36,973 nucleotides of DNA from an uncultured Planctomycetaceae bacterium (GTDB lineage Bacteria; Planctomycetota; Planctomycetia; Pirellulales; UBA1268), in NCBI GenBank assembly GCA_903951635.1, contig CAJBCV010000103.1, positions 1-36,973 of the forward strand. Direction: 5' to 3'. The notes under the pieces are model-generated. The model was not told where the DNA came from. It saw only the letters and a list, made by a program, of their open reading frames with translations, and made no database searches. This document shows positions 9,057-17,326 of the stretch, one piece after another. Numbering within the stretch: position 1 is the stretch's first letter; every line of letters starts with the position of its first letter. Both the position numbers and the translations under genes were made by a program.

Positions 9057-9398
9057 GTGTCAGAAACGATCTTCTCGAAAATCATCGCCGGGAGCATTCC
9101 GGCCCGGATCGTCCACGACGACGATCGGTGTCTGGTGTTTCACGATGTGAACCCGCAGGCTCCCGTCCACCTCCTCGTCATTCCCAAGCGGGAAATCGTC
9201 AACGTCGCCGCGCTGGAGCCGGAAGACGCGTCGCTCGTCGGCCACCTCGTCCTCGTGGCCGCCGATGTGGCCAGGAAGCTGGGGATCACCGACGGCTACC
9301 GGCTCGTCTTCAACTGCGGTCGGGATGGCGGCCAGTCGGTCGACCACCTCCACCTCCATCTCCTCGCCGGCCGGCCTCTCACCTGGCCCCCCGGCTGA
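9057..9398 (+). CDS. HIT-family nucleotide phosphoramidase/hydrolase (HinT-like)
   Basis: A 113-residue histidine-triad protein, the usual length for bacterial HinT. The start MSETIFSKIIAGSIPA and the triad HLHLHLL (His97, His99, His101; the middle His is the expected nucleophile) are canonical, as is the preceding GRDGGQSVDH. HinT proteins hydrolyse adenosine phosphoramidates and aminoacyl adenylates in the cytoplasm. The start is GTG at 9057, preceded by GGAG at a 7-base spacing; a nearby ATG at 9052 is out of frame. The gene converges on the large GHL10-like gene, whose stop lies 18 bases beyond, with no obvious terminator between them. Confidence 0.93.
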   Translation: MSETIFSKIIAGSIPARIVHDDDRCLVFHDVNPQAPVHLLVIPKREIVNVAALEPEDASLVGHLVLVAADVARKLGITDGYRLVFNCGRDGGQSVDHLHLHLLAGRPLTWPPG

Positions 9399-9416
9399 AA
9401 GCGGCCCACAGCGGCG

Positions 9417-12400
9417 TCATTTCCAGAAGCGCCGGACAGCTTCGAGGAAGCCAGTCCGGGTTCGATCGGCCGCTGGCTTGGGATCTGCCGCAGTCTGGCC
9501 CGTGCCGCGGGCCGCGGCCCCTGGGCCCTCTTCGCCGTCCCCGCGACCCGAACGGAGGCCGGCGGCTAGCGCCGCCCGATCGGCGGCGTCGTCGGTGACG
9601 AAGGTGTCGAGAAACCGCGGCCAGTGGCTGTCGAGATCGAGGACGCAGGCGCCAAGATCGCCGGACGCGAGGTGATGATCGGCGAGGGCCAAAACCTTCG
9701 ACAGTTGAACGCGCTGCGACTCGTCGAAGGCGAGATCGAAGACCCGGACGTCGTCGACCTCGACTCTCCCTCCAGCGAGAAGATCGAGCCGGACGCGGAG
9801 CGACTCCATCCCGCGCGTCGGCAGATCGTCGACCTGAAGCACGAACTGCGACCACTGCGGAGAAAGGGCCCGCGCCCCCGGTCCGTGGCCGACGGCGGCG
9901 AAGCGATAATATTCCCGGTCGTCCTGCAGGCCCTCGAGCGCGATCCGCAGCACGGGTTGGGGAGCGCGGGGCTCGATCCGCAGCCACAGCGCGATGCTCA
10001 GCCGCCCCGTCGCGGGCGGGGCGAAGGGATTGCTGCGGAGCGTGGCGAGGCCATGCTCCGACCCGAAGGCCACGCCACGGCCGCTGCCGTCCGGAGCGCC
10101 GGACACGACCTGCAGCCTGCCCCGCTGCGGCTCGAGGAGCTCCCATCCCGGCACACCGCCATCGTGGTCGGGAAACTCGAAGCCGGGATTGTCGAGGACC
10201 TCGATCGGCGCCGGCATTTCGAGGGCGGCCCGCCGCTTCCGGAGCCGGACGAGGTCGCGCTCGATCCGCTCCGCCAGGCCGGCATCGAACCCGACCCCCG
10301 CGCCCCGCAGCGTCGCCGGCCCGACGCCGGTAACAACCCGCGTTTGCCAGGGCCCGAGATCAAAGCTGATCTCTCCCGCCGGATCGGCCGAAAGCGGGCG
10401 CGTGTCGACGCCATCGAAGAGCCTCGCCGTGGGAGCGGTCGTATCGAGAAGGGCCCGGCAACGTACCGGCGAGAGATTCGTGACGACGACGGCCGTCCCC
10501 GCCGGCCCCGACACGGCCCGAGCCACGAGGGGGCGTGGCGCATCGGGAATCGTCTCCAGCCGGCTCTCGGGGAGTGCGGCAAGCATCCGGGCGAGGCGGT
10601 GATCGAGATCATCGGCCTGCCGGAAAGCGAGCGCCGAATCGTAGACCCGCTCGCAGTCGGCCGCCGAAACGATCTCCGCGAGCATCCGCTCGCGAGCGAC
10701 GCCGGTGCGGACGGCATGAACGCGGGCCGGCGCGGCTGTCGTGGCATTGCCGAAGGCAACGGCGGCGGCGACGGGGCGGAGCTCGATCGTCGTCGGCTGC
10801 TCGATCGCCAGCGCCGCCCGGCGCCGGGCGCGGGCCGCCTCCGCGCCCGCCGTCCGGTTCATCGTTCGGAGCGTGTCCCTCTCGACCATCGTATCGGTGG
10901 CGACATGGACGTGGGGCGAGACCCAAACGACGGAGTCGGTGGCGGTGAGCCGGGCCGGATCGAGCCCGACCTCGCGGCCAATGTCCGCCGTCGCCGGTTC
11001 CTGGGCGAGGACGGGGCGGAACCGGGGGGCGAGATCGCCAGCGGTGAACAGCGTCGTGGGAACGATCGACAGCGTCCGCGCCGAATCGTGGGCGGCGATT
11101 CGTCCGGCGAGCCGATCGACGAAGGCGGCGATCTCGGCGCAGCGCCAGTCGAGCCACAACTCGCGGAGCGGGCCTTCGACGAGCGCGGCCCGCACGGCAA
11201 ACCGCAGATCGTCGGCCCGCATCGCGTCGGGGCCCGCCGCCGCAACCGCCGCCGCCGCTTCCGGGTGCGTCGCGGTGAAGCGCGAGAAGGTGGTGTCATC
11301 GAGCCCCCACGCCACGCCGGGGAGATGAAACCATCCGTCGTGTGGCAGGAGCAGCGCGATGCCGTCGACGGCCTCGCGGTCCTCGACGCGATCGGCAAGT
11401 TCGAACACGATCCCCGCGATCGCCTCTTGGACCCGGGGATCGAGAATGTTGTAGGGATGTGCTCCGCCACGCCGCGGCCGGCCATCGCGGCCGACACACA
11501 CCAACCCCGTGGTGTCGATCGGGGCGGCGAGCCGGGCCTCGATGGCGAGGAGGGGCCCGTGACAGTCGATCGCCGGCACGAGCCTTAGGCCCTGGCGGCG
11601 ATAGGTGCGACAGAGCAGTTCAACGACATCCTTCTGCGCCGGATCGAACGGGGTGTCGAAGCTGCCGGTGCCGTCCCAGCGTGGCGCGGCGGCGGTCGTC
11701 GACGAGGGCCAGGCCGCCGCGCCGTCGGCGTAGACGGTAACCATCGCCCCGGCCGCTCCCTGGGCCGCGAACCATTCCGCGCTCGTCCGCGCCGCGACGA
11801 GCGTCGTCCGCCAGTCGGCATGCGTCCTGCCGCCGGCCGGAGCGACGCGGAACGGCCCTCCGAAGCCGTCGAGATCGGGAAGACCGATGACGCCGTAGGT
11901 ACTGCGGCGCGGGCTCTGTCCGATCGGCAGCGTCGTCGCGGTGGGGAGATGAGAGGGCCCGGCGAGGATCCGCACCGTGCCGAACGAGGCCGGGGTGCGC
12001 AGCGACCCGTTGCCGATCACGACCAACGGCGTGCGCGTGTGGGGCCAGAACGTGCAGGCATGGTGGCCAATCCCGGTCGAGCCGGCCTGCCCCTCCACGG
12101 CGAAGCCCCCCTGATAGGTCGCCACGACGCCCGTCCCGACTTCCTCGAGCACGGTGATGGAGACCATCTCGTCGTCGGCGAGGGGATGATCGATCTCCAT
12201 CCGGTGCGGCGCGCCGGGCACGACGCCGGAGAGTTGGATCGCCTCCCAGGAGGGCTCGTCGGCCGATCGGGAGGGGGGAAGTCGGAACAGCGCTCCCACA
12301 GGATGTGGTTCGAGCATCGAGTGCCCGGCGGAGAGCAGGCCAGTGAGCTTGGGAACGACCGCCCCGACACCGGGAATGCGCGGGATCGACACCGTCGGCA

Positions 12401-13553
12401 GCGGGACTTTGGGGATCGTGACCGGAAGCGGGACGTGGGGCAGGCTCTGCGCTGCCTGCCGCCCAATCGTCGGCAGCCGACGGAGGCGCTCCATGAGCCG
12501 CGGGCTCGTCGGATCGAGCTCGTAGAGCACGCGCCAGTCCCCCTCGGCTCGTGGCCGCGGCGCGGTCGCCGTGACGGCGACGAGCTGGATCGTCCGCGAG
12601 GCCAACGGCCGGGCCCAGCGCAGCCCTCCGCGCTCGGTGATCTCCAGCGTGACGTCATACGCCCCTTCGCGTGGCGGAAGCGGGACGTCGACGGACAGCG
12701 GTTCGAATCGCTGCGGCGGTCCCGACGGGCACTCTTCCCCGGTGATCGGCGCCGCATCGTGGAGGAGCCAGGAGCGGGTGTGAGTCTCGCTGCCATCGGC
12801 GGCGTCACGGACCTTCACGCGAAGCTCCACGGTCGCCCCGGCGGCCGCCCGGGGTGGCAGGAGCGGGTCGATCTCGAGCCGGACCGTCTCGCCGGGTGAG
12901 CGCAGCGAGCCTCCGTCGATTGACACGCGGATCTCGTCCCCCGGGGCCCGGCGGATGGTGAGGCGATTGGCAGCGTCGTCGAGGGGATCGTGGGCCGATG
13001 CCTCGATCAAGTCGCTGACGCGGTACTCGGCATGGCGGGCCTGATCGGTGCGGCCATCCGGCACGAGATCGACCACGACTCTGGCCGTCGGCCAAGCGGC
13101 GATGCCGAGTTCGACGCCATCGAGCGGGCATTCGGCCGGCTGATGAACCATCACCGTCTGCCCGACCGCGTGGATCCGCGCGGCAGCCTCCGGATCGGTC
13201 GAGATCAGCCGCCAGGGAAGTGTCTCGCCCTCGGCTCCGACCGCCGTAAGGGCCTCGGCTCCGGGCGTCTCTTCGACGACGCGAATCGTTCCCGACCAGC
13301 GCCGCGGCTTGCCCCCGCCCCAGATGACACGGATCGCCACCGTGGGCGACGGCGAGGCGCTCTCGGTTGCCATGGCTCCGTCCGGGGAAACCACCGGGAG
13401 TGGGGTCACCGCCTCGGCGAGCGTCGGGGGCGCCGCCATCGCCGGCCCAGCCAACATCAGCAGCGCCCCGACCACCGCCGCAACGACAGCCACAAGCGCT
13501 CCCTGGAGGGAAGCGATGGTCGGCGGACTCGGGATGGCGGGACGGTCGGGCAT
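9417..13553 (-). CDS. Large secreted GHL10-like (family 10 glycosyl hydrolase-like) protein
   Basis: A 1,378-residue protein starting MPDRPAIPSPP with a hydrophobic export signal (about residues 14-40, ending AMA). A first long region (about 45-550) has beta-rich repeats and Pro-rich linkers. A central region, roughly residues 600-850, resembles the GHL10/DUF187 (alpha/beta)8 family: a strand with LRLVPAIDCHG, then HPYNILDPRVQEAIAGI. A further region is followed by a C-terminal jelly-roll-like segment beginning EVLDNPGFEF (about 1113-1268), similar in style to carbohydrate-binding modules. GHL10 relatives are thought to act on polysaccharides, but catalytic activity here is not established. 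The open frame continues upstream to 14531, but that part is antisense noise over the sulfatase-like gene. It is the last gene of a minus-strand run after the POT transporter and the sulfatase-like protein. Such giant secreted proteins are common in planctomycetes. Confidence 0.7.
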   Translation of the reverse strand: MPDRPAIPSPPTIASLQGALVAVVAAVVGALLMLAGPAMAAPPTLAEAVTPLPVVSPDGAMATESASPSPTVAIRVIWGGGKPRRWSGTIRVVEETPGAEALTAVGAEGETLPWRLISTDPEAAARIHAVGQTVMVHQPAECPLDGVELGIAAWPTARVVVDLVPDGRTDQARHAEYRVSDLIEASAHDPLDDAANRLTIRRAPGDEIRVSIDGGSLRSPGETVRLEIDPLLPPRAAAGATVELRVKVRDAADGSETHTRSWLLHDAAPITGEECPSGPPQRFEPLSVDVPLPPREGAYDVTLEITERGGLRWARPLASRTIQLVAVTATAPRPRAEGDWRVLYELDPTSPRLMERLRRLPTIGRQAAQSLPHVPLPVTIPKVPLPTVSIPRIPGVGAVVPKLTGLLSAGHSMLEPHPVGALFRLPPSRSADEPSWEAIQLSGVVPGAPHRMEIDHPLADDEMVSITVLEEVGTGVVATYQGGFAVEGQAGSTGIGHHACTFWPHTRTPLVVIGNGSLRTPASFGTVRILAGPSHLPTATTLPIGQSPRRSTYGVIGLPDLDGFGGPFRVAPAGGRTHADWRTTLVAARTSAEWFAAQGAAGAMVTVYADGAAAWPSSTTAAAPRWDGTGSFDTPFDPAQKDVVELLCRTYRRQGLRLVPAIDCHGPLLAIEARLAAPIDTTGLVCVGRDGRPRRGGAHPYNILDPRVQEAIAGIVFELADRVEDREAVDGIALLLPHDGWFHLPGVAWGLDDTTFSRFTATHPEAAAAVAAAGPDAMRADDLRFAVRAALVEGPLRELWLDWRCAEIAAFVDRLAGRIAAHDSARTLSIVPTTLFTAGDLAPRFRPVLAQEPATADIGREVGLDPARLTATDSVVWVSPHVHVATDTMVERDTLRTMNRTAGAEAARARRRAALAIEQPTTIELRPVAAAVAFGNATTAAPARVHAVRTGVARERMLAEIVSAADCERVYDSALAFRQADDLDHRLARMLAALPESRLETIPDAPRPLVARAVSGPAGTAVVVTNLSPVRCRALLDTTAPTARLFDGVDTRPLSADPAGEISFDLGPWQTRVVTGVGPATLRGAGVGFDAGLAERIERDLVRLRKRRAALEMPAPIEVLDNPGFEFPDHDGGVPGWELLEPQRGRLQVVSGAPDGSGRGVAFGSEHGLATLRSNPFAPPATGRLSIALWLRIEPRAPQPVLRIALEGLQDDREYYRFAAVGHGPGARALSPQWSQFVLQVDDLPTRGMESLRVRLDLLAGGRVEVDDVRVFDLAFDESQRVQLSKVLALADHHLASGDLGACVLDLDSHWPRFLDTFVTDDAADRAALAAGLRSGRGDGEEGPGAAARGTGQTAADPKPAADRTRTGFLEAVRRFWK

Positions 13554-13710
13554 GGGCGCGCAGGGGCTTGGCACCGGGGAACCGGGCGGACGGGGCGGGG
13601 AGGATAGCGGCCCATGGCGGGCCTCACCACCGCTGTTTCCCCGGTAGAAACCCCATTTTTGGCCGCTGTGAGCCTGGCGTCTGAGGGGCCAGGGGACCCG
13701 GCGGCGGGAT

Positions 13711-14922
13711 TCAGCCGGTCTCACCGGCCGCGCCGAGCGGGGCCGTCCAAGCCCGTGGGTCTTTGCCCCGGGCCGCGGCGGCGATCTCCCCCAGAGCCGC
13801 CACCACCTCGGGGCAGCGGCTGCCGACATCGGCCACCTCGAAGAAGTCGTCGGGCTTGGCATGGAGCCGGCGGCGGGGCTCCTCATCGGCGCCGGCCGAC
13901 TCGAGATACAGCCAGTGGGGGGTGACGACGGCGGTCGCCGCGGTCGTGACGGCGATGACGCGATCGCGATGGTGGTGCGTCCAGGAGTCGAGGAGGTCGG
14001 CCAGCGGCCGCGCCGGTGCCCCATCCGCGGCGGGGAGGGTCTCTGGCAATCCGACGATCTCTCGGAGCGTCTCCCCCAGATCGGCAGGCATGACCAGCCC
14101 GGGATAGCGCTGCCCGGCCATCCGCCCCCGGCCATCGACGAGGATCGCCGGCAGATGAAGGCTCTCGCCGAAGGGCATCTCGGCCCCGGCCTCACCAGGA
14201 AGGCCGACCAGCCCGTGGAGCCCCAGCGGCAGCCCGCGGACAGCGGCGAAGCAGATCGTCCACGCCTCCGCCGACGGGGGCTCCGTCGGGAGCGAGGCAA
14301 GCAACTCACCGACACATCGATCGAGGAGCGAGACCTGGGCCGCCAGTCGCTGGCGGTGCCCCATGACGAGGTCGGGATCGGTGTCGGCGTCGATCGGCAG
14401 CGACGGCACTGCGACGCCCGCTGGTGGGGGCGGATCATCGGGATCGAGATACGGCTCGCGGAACGACTCCGGTGCGTCCCAAGCAAGCCCCATGCTGCCG
14501 GCATGGACCCACACGATGCTCGCCTCGCCACCGGCCAAAAGCCCGCGGGCCGCGGCGAACAGGCGGCCGAGATTCGTCTCCTCCGCTCGGCGCGCCAAGC
14601 GGCGTGGCACGACCACTGGCACGACCGTCACGGCCCCGCCGCCGATCTCCCCCTCGGGGGCGAAGCGCGCCGCGACAGACGCATCGTCGGTGACCACGCC
14701 CACACCGATCCCGGCCCGGGCAGCCGCGGCGACGAGCGCCCCGGCGAGCGCATCGAGGGTCTGCCGCGGCTCGAGGGAGGGACTGATGAGGCGATCGAAG
14801 ACGAGGCCACGGCCGGCAAGGGCATCGAGCGCCGGGGCCGACACCCACGTCGAACCCCAAGCCGGGAGGATCCAGGCCGGGAGCCGATCGACGGTGACAA
14901 GGAGGAGCCGCGGGGGAGCCAT
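13711..14922 (-). CDS. Sulfatase/alkaline phosphatase-superfamily-like protein, degenerate active site
   Basis: A 403-residue protein with the overall layout of the arylsulfatase/phosphatase superfamily: LLVTVDRL at the N-terminus, SLEPRQTL where sulfatases carry C/S-x-P-x-R, a central IVWVHAGSMGL strand, HLPAILVDGRGR, and a C-terminal region resembling the last sulfatase strands. Key residues look altered: the N-terminal Asp pair is reduced to a single Asp, and the formylglycine motif reads S-L-E-P-R, lacking the expected Pro/Ala. It may be a pseudoenzyme or a divergent phosphoesterase. No signal peptide is obvious, unlike typical planctomycete sulfatases. It starts 10 bases after the POT transporter stop and lies 157 bases before the GHL10-like gene, all on one strand. 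Confidence 0.6.
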   Translation of the reverse strand: MAPPRLLLVTVDRLPAWILPAWGSTWVSAPALDALAGRGLVFDRLISPSLEPRQTLDALAGALVAAAARAGIGVGVVTDDASVAARFAPEGEIGGGAVTVVPVVVPRRLARRAEETNLGRLFAAARGLLAGGEASIVWVHAGSMGLAWDAPESFREPYLDPDDPPPPAGVAVPSLPIDADTDPDLVMGHRQRLAAQVSLLDRCVGELLASLPTEPPSAEAWTICFAAVRGLPLGLHGLVGLPGEAGAEMPFGESLHLPAILVDGRGRMAGQRYPGLVMPADLGETLREIVGLPETLPAADGAPARPLADLLDSWTHHHRDRVIAVTTAATAVVTPHWLYLESAGADEEPRRRLHAKPDDFFEVADVGSRCPEVVAALGEIAAAARGKDPRAWTAPLGAAGETG

Positions 14923-14932
14923 GGGGTTACGG

Positions 14933-16528
14933 TCAGTGGCCGGCTGACGGCGACGGATCGTTCTGATCGCGTCCTTGGATGAGCTTCTTGAGCTGAGGCG
15001 TGGCCAGCGCGACCGCGACTCCGACGCCGATCGAGGTGACGACGAACAGGAAGAAGTAATCGGCTTGGCCGCCGAAGTTCCAGGGAAGCTTGATCTCCCC
15101 CCGTTCGATCGCCTCGACTTTCGCCGCGATCAAGCCGCCGGCGAGATTGGCGACGAAGCTCGACACCAGCCACACTCCCATCAACAGCGAGACGAACCGC
15201 TTCGGAGCGACCTTCGTGACGTACGAAAGGCCTGTCGGCGAAAGGCAAAGCTCGCCGACGGTGTGCCAGAAATACGTGAAGACGATGAGCAGCATCGAAG
15301 CCTTGGCGCCACCGGCGACAGTCATTCCGGCCCACACCATGAACAGATAACCGACGCCGAGGAAGATCAGGCCCAGGGCGATCTTCATCGGCTGGCTCGG
15401 ATCGAGCCCGCGTTTGCCGAGCTTGGTCCAGAGTCCGGCAAAGAAGGGGGCGAGGAGAAAGATGAGGCCAGCGTTCACGGATTGGAACCAGGTCGCGGGC
15501 ACCTCCATGCCGAGGAGATTCCGATTCGTGTTCTGCTCGGTAAAGACATTGATCGAGGACCCAGCCTGCTCGAAGGCCATCCAGAAGAAGACGTTGAACG
15601 CCATGAACAGGAAGATCGAGGCGGTAGGCCCACGGTCGTCGGGTTCCTGGATCGCCACGAACCAGACGACGAGGCCGAGAATCACGATGGCGAGGGTGAG
15701 GACGGCCCACGGTGTGAGGAGGCCCTGGAAAGCCTCGAGGAGGCCGTAGTGATAGGCCACACCGAAAAGCGCTCCGAGGCAGAGGTTCGCCACGACGAAC
15801 AGCGGCGCGGAGGCCCCGCGGCCATCGGGCGGAAGACCGATGTCGGCGAGGTACTTCGGCCGCAGCGCCATGTAGAGCAGCAACCCGGCGACCATGCCGA
15901 CGGCAGCGGCACCGAAGCCCCAGTGCCAGCCGACCTTCTCGCCGAGGGTGCCGCAGACGAACGCGCACAGGAAGGCCCCGAGGTTGATCCCCATGTAGAA
16001 GATGGTGAACGCCCCGTCACGGCGCGGGTCTCCCTGTTTGTAGAGCTGTCCGACCATCACCGACACGCTCGGTTTGAAGTGGCCGGTGCCGAGGACGATG
16101 ATCGCCAGACCGGCGACGAACACCGACATCCCGAGTTGGCTCTCGGCGAGACTCCCCAGCCCGGAGACACCGAGGACGACGTGGCCGATGGCGATGAGCA
16201 GGCCACCGATGACCATCGAACGGTGGGTGCCGATGAGTTTGTCGGCGATGATCCCGCCGAAGATCGGGAACAGGTAGGCGAGCCCCGTGTACCAGCCGTA
16301 CAGCGTGCTCGCGTCGGACTTCGCCCAGCCGCGGCCCGGATTGAAGGCTGCGTCGGTGGCGGCGATGAGATAGAGGACGAGCAGGCCGCGCATCCCGTAG
16401 TAGCTGAAACGCTCCCACATCTCGACGAGGAACAGGAGAAACAGCCCCGGGGGATGGCCGAGGATCGTCCCCTCGTCGGGCTTGGCCATGTGCGCCGACT
16501 GGAACTCTCGCTGATTGTCGCGGCTCAT
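14933..16528 (-). CDS. POT/PTR-family proton-dependent oligopeptide transporter
   Basis: A 531-residue inner-membrane peptide symporter of the POT (PTR2, DtpT-like) branch of the major facilitator superfamily. Signatures are GLFLLFLVEMWERFSYYGM (ExxERFxYYG) near the N-terminus, the FYMGINLGAF signature and about 12-14 hydrophobic segments. The chosen start is ATG 16528 (MSRDNQREFQ), preceded by GGAGGA at good spacing; the open frame extends 45 codons further without similarity. These proteins import di- and tripeptides using the proton gradient. It is first in a minus-strand run with the sulfatase-like and GHL10-like genes, a link to nutrient scavenging that is only inferred. Its upstream region is shared with the divergent SET-domain gene. 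Confidence 0.93.
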   Translation of the reverse strand: MSRDNQREFQSAHMAKPDEGTILGHPPGLFLLFLVEMWERFSYYGMRGLLVLYLIAATDAAFNPGRGWAKSDASTLYGWYTGLAYLFPIFGGIIADKLIGTHRSMVIGGLLIAIGHVVLGVSGLGSLAESQLGMSVFVAGLAIIVLGTGHFKPSVSVMVGQLYKQGDPRRDGAFTIFYMGINLGAFLCAFVCGTLGEKVGWHWGFGAAAVGMVAGLLLYMALRPKYLADIGLPPDGRGASAPLFVVANLCLGALFGVAYHYGLLEAFQGLLTPWAVLTLAIVILGLVVWFVAIQEPDDRGPTASIFLFMAFNVFFWMAFEQAGSSINVFTEQNTNRNLLGMEVPATWFQSVNAGLIFLLAPFFAGLWTKLGKRGLDPSQPMKIALGLIFLGVGYLFMVWAGMTVAGGAKASMLLIVFTYFWHTVGELCLSPTGLSYVTKVAPKRFVSLLMGVWLVSSFVANLAGGLIAAKVEAIERGEIKLPWNFGGQADYFFLFVVTSIGVGVAVALATPQLKKLIQGRDQNDPSPSAGH

Positions 16529-16700
16529 CAAGTCTTCCTCCGGTCGTGGCGACCACTGCGGCTGGTGGCGGTTCTGGGCCGACCGCAAAGGATACCCGCG
16601 GGAAGTCTTTCGACCGAGGGCACCATCGCCCGGGCGTTCCATCGCGACGACCGGGAGCCGCACAGCCCGTTGTCGCAGCGCGTCGCTGCCGGTCGGATGG

Positions 16701-16730
16701 TTGACGGCCGCCGCGGCCGACGGCTAGATT
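16701..16730 (+). promoter_or_regulatory. Candidate promoter for the SET/exporter genes
   Basis: TTGACG (16701-16706), an 18-base spacer and TAGATT (16725-16730) lie in the divergent gap between the POT and SET genes. Transcription would begin near 16737, about 62 bases before the SET ATG. The -35 is a 5/6 match and the -10 is 4/6. Confidence 0.4.
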
Positions 16731-16798
16731 CCGACCCTTTAAGGCCCGCGGAACTCCCGCCTGCCCCTTCCGCCCCACCTCCTCCGGACCTGCCACCG

Positions 16799-17326
16799 AT
16801 GAGCCACGAGGCCGTGTCGTCCCGTCGTGCCGACCGTGAGCGGCTGCTGACGCTCGTCCAGCCCGGCCCCACCCACGTCGGCACCGGCGTTTTCGCCCGC
16901 CGCCGGCTCAAATCGGGGATGGTGCTCGGCGAGATCTTCGGCCAGGTGTGCGACGATCACCCCGCCGACCCGAGCTATTGCATGGAGCTCCCCAGCGGCA
17001 AGGTGCTCGAGCCCTCCGCTCCGCTTCGCTTCGTGAATCACAGTTGCGATCCGAACTGCGAACTCTTCTATTGGTTCGACGAGGACGATCCGCAGGCCGT
17101 CGTCGAGGATCGCCTCTGGCTCCAGACCATCCGCGACATCGAGCCGGGCGGGGAACTGCTCATTGATTACTGCTGGCCGGCCGATGCCTCGATCCGCTGC
17201 CAGTGTGGCGCGGCAAACTGCCGAGGATGGATCGTCGATCCGGATGAACTCCACCTCCTGAAGGACCGCGACCCATGTCAGGAGGAGACGCAGGCGACCC
17301 CGACCCGGGCTGGCGACGCCGGGTAA
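16799..17326 (+). CDS. SET-domain protein-lysine methyltransferase with post-SET cysteines
   Basis: A 175-residue protein consisting almost only of a SET domain. It has GTGVFARRRLKSG (about 28-40), the RFVNHSCDPN motif (78-87), GGELLIDYCW (about 117-126, with the conserved Tyr124) and a post-SET C-x-C-x4-C cluster (Cys134, Cys136, Cys141) that would bind zinc with Cys82. SET enzymes methylate protein lysines with S-adenosylmethionine; the bacterial target is unknown. The ATG at 16799 is chosen because similarity begins shortly after it; the much longer upstream open frame is antisense to the POT gene. Its 3' end overlaps the MMPL exporter start by 52 bases, which suggests translational coupling. 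It might modify a lipid-pathway protein, but nothing in the sequence shows this. Confidence 0.88.
   Translation: MSHEAVSSRRADRERLLTLVQPGPTHVGTGVFARRRLKSGMVLGEIFGQVCDDHPADPSYCMELPSGKVLEPSAPLRFVNHSCDPNCELFYWFDEDDPQAVVEDRLWLQTIRDIEPGGELLIDYCWPADASIRCQCGAANCRGWIVDPDELHLLKDRDPCQEETQATPTRAGDAG

Noticed and set aside
12700..12709. GGTTCGAATC resembling a tRNA T-loop
   Set aside because: It lies inside the GHL10-like gene and no acceptor, D or anticodon arm can be built around it.
14975..16798. Upstream part of the long plus-strand frame containing the SET gene
   Set aside because: It is antisense to the POT transporter and shows no family similarity; only the part from 16799 is a gene.
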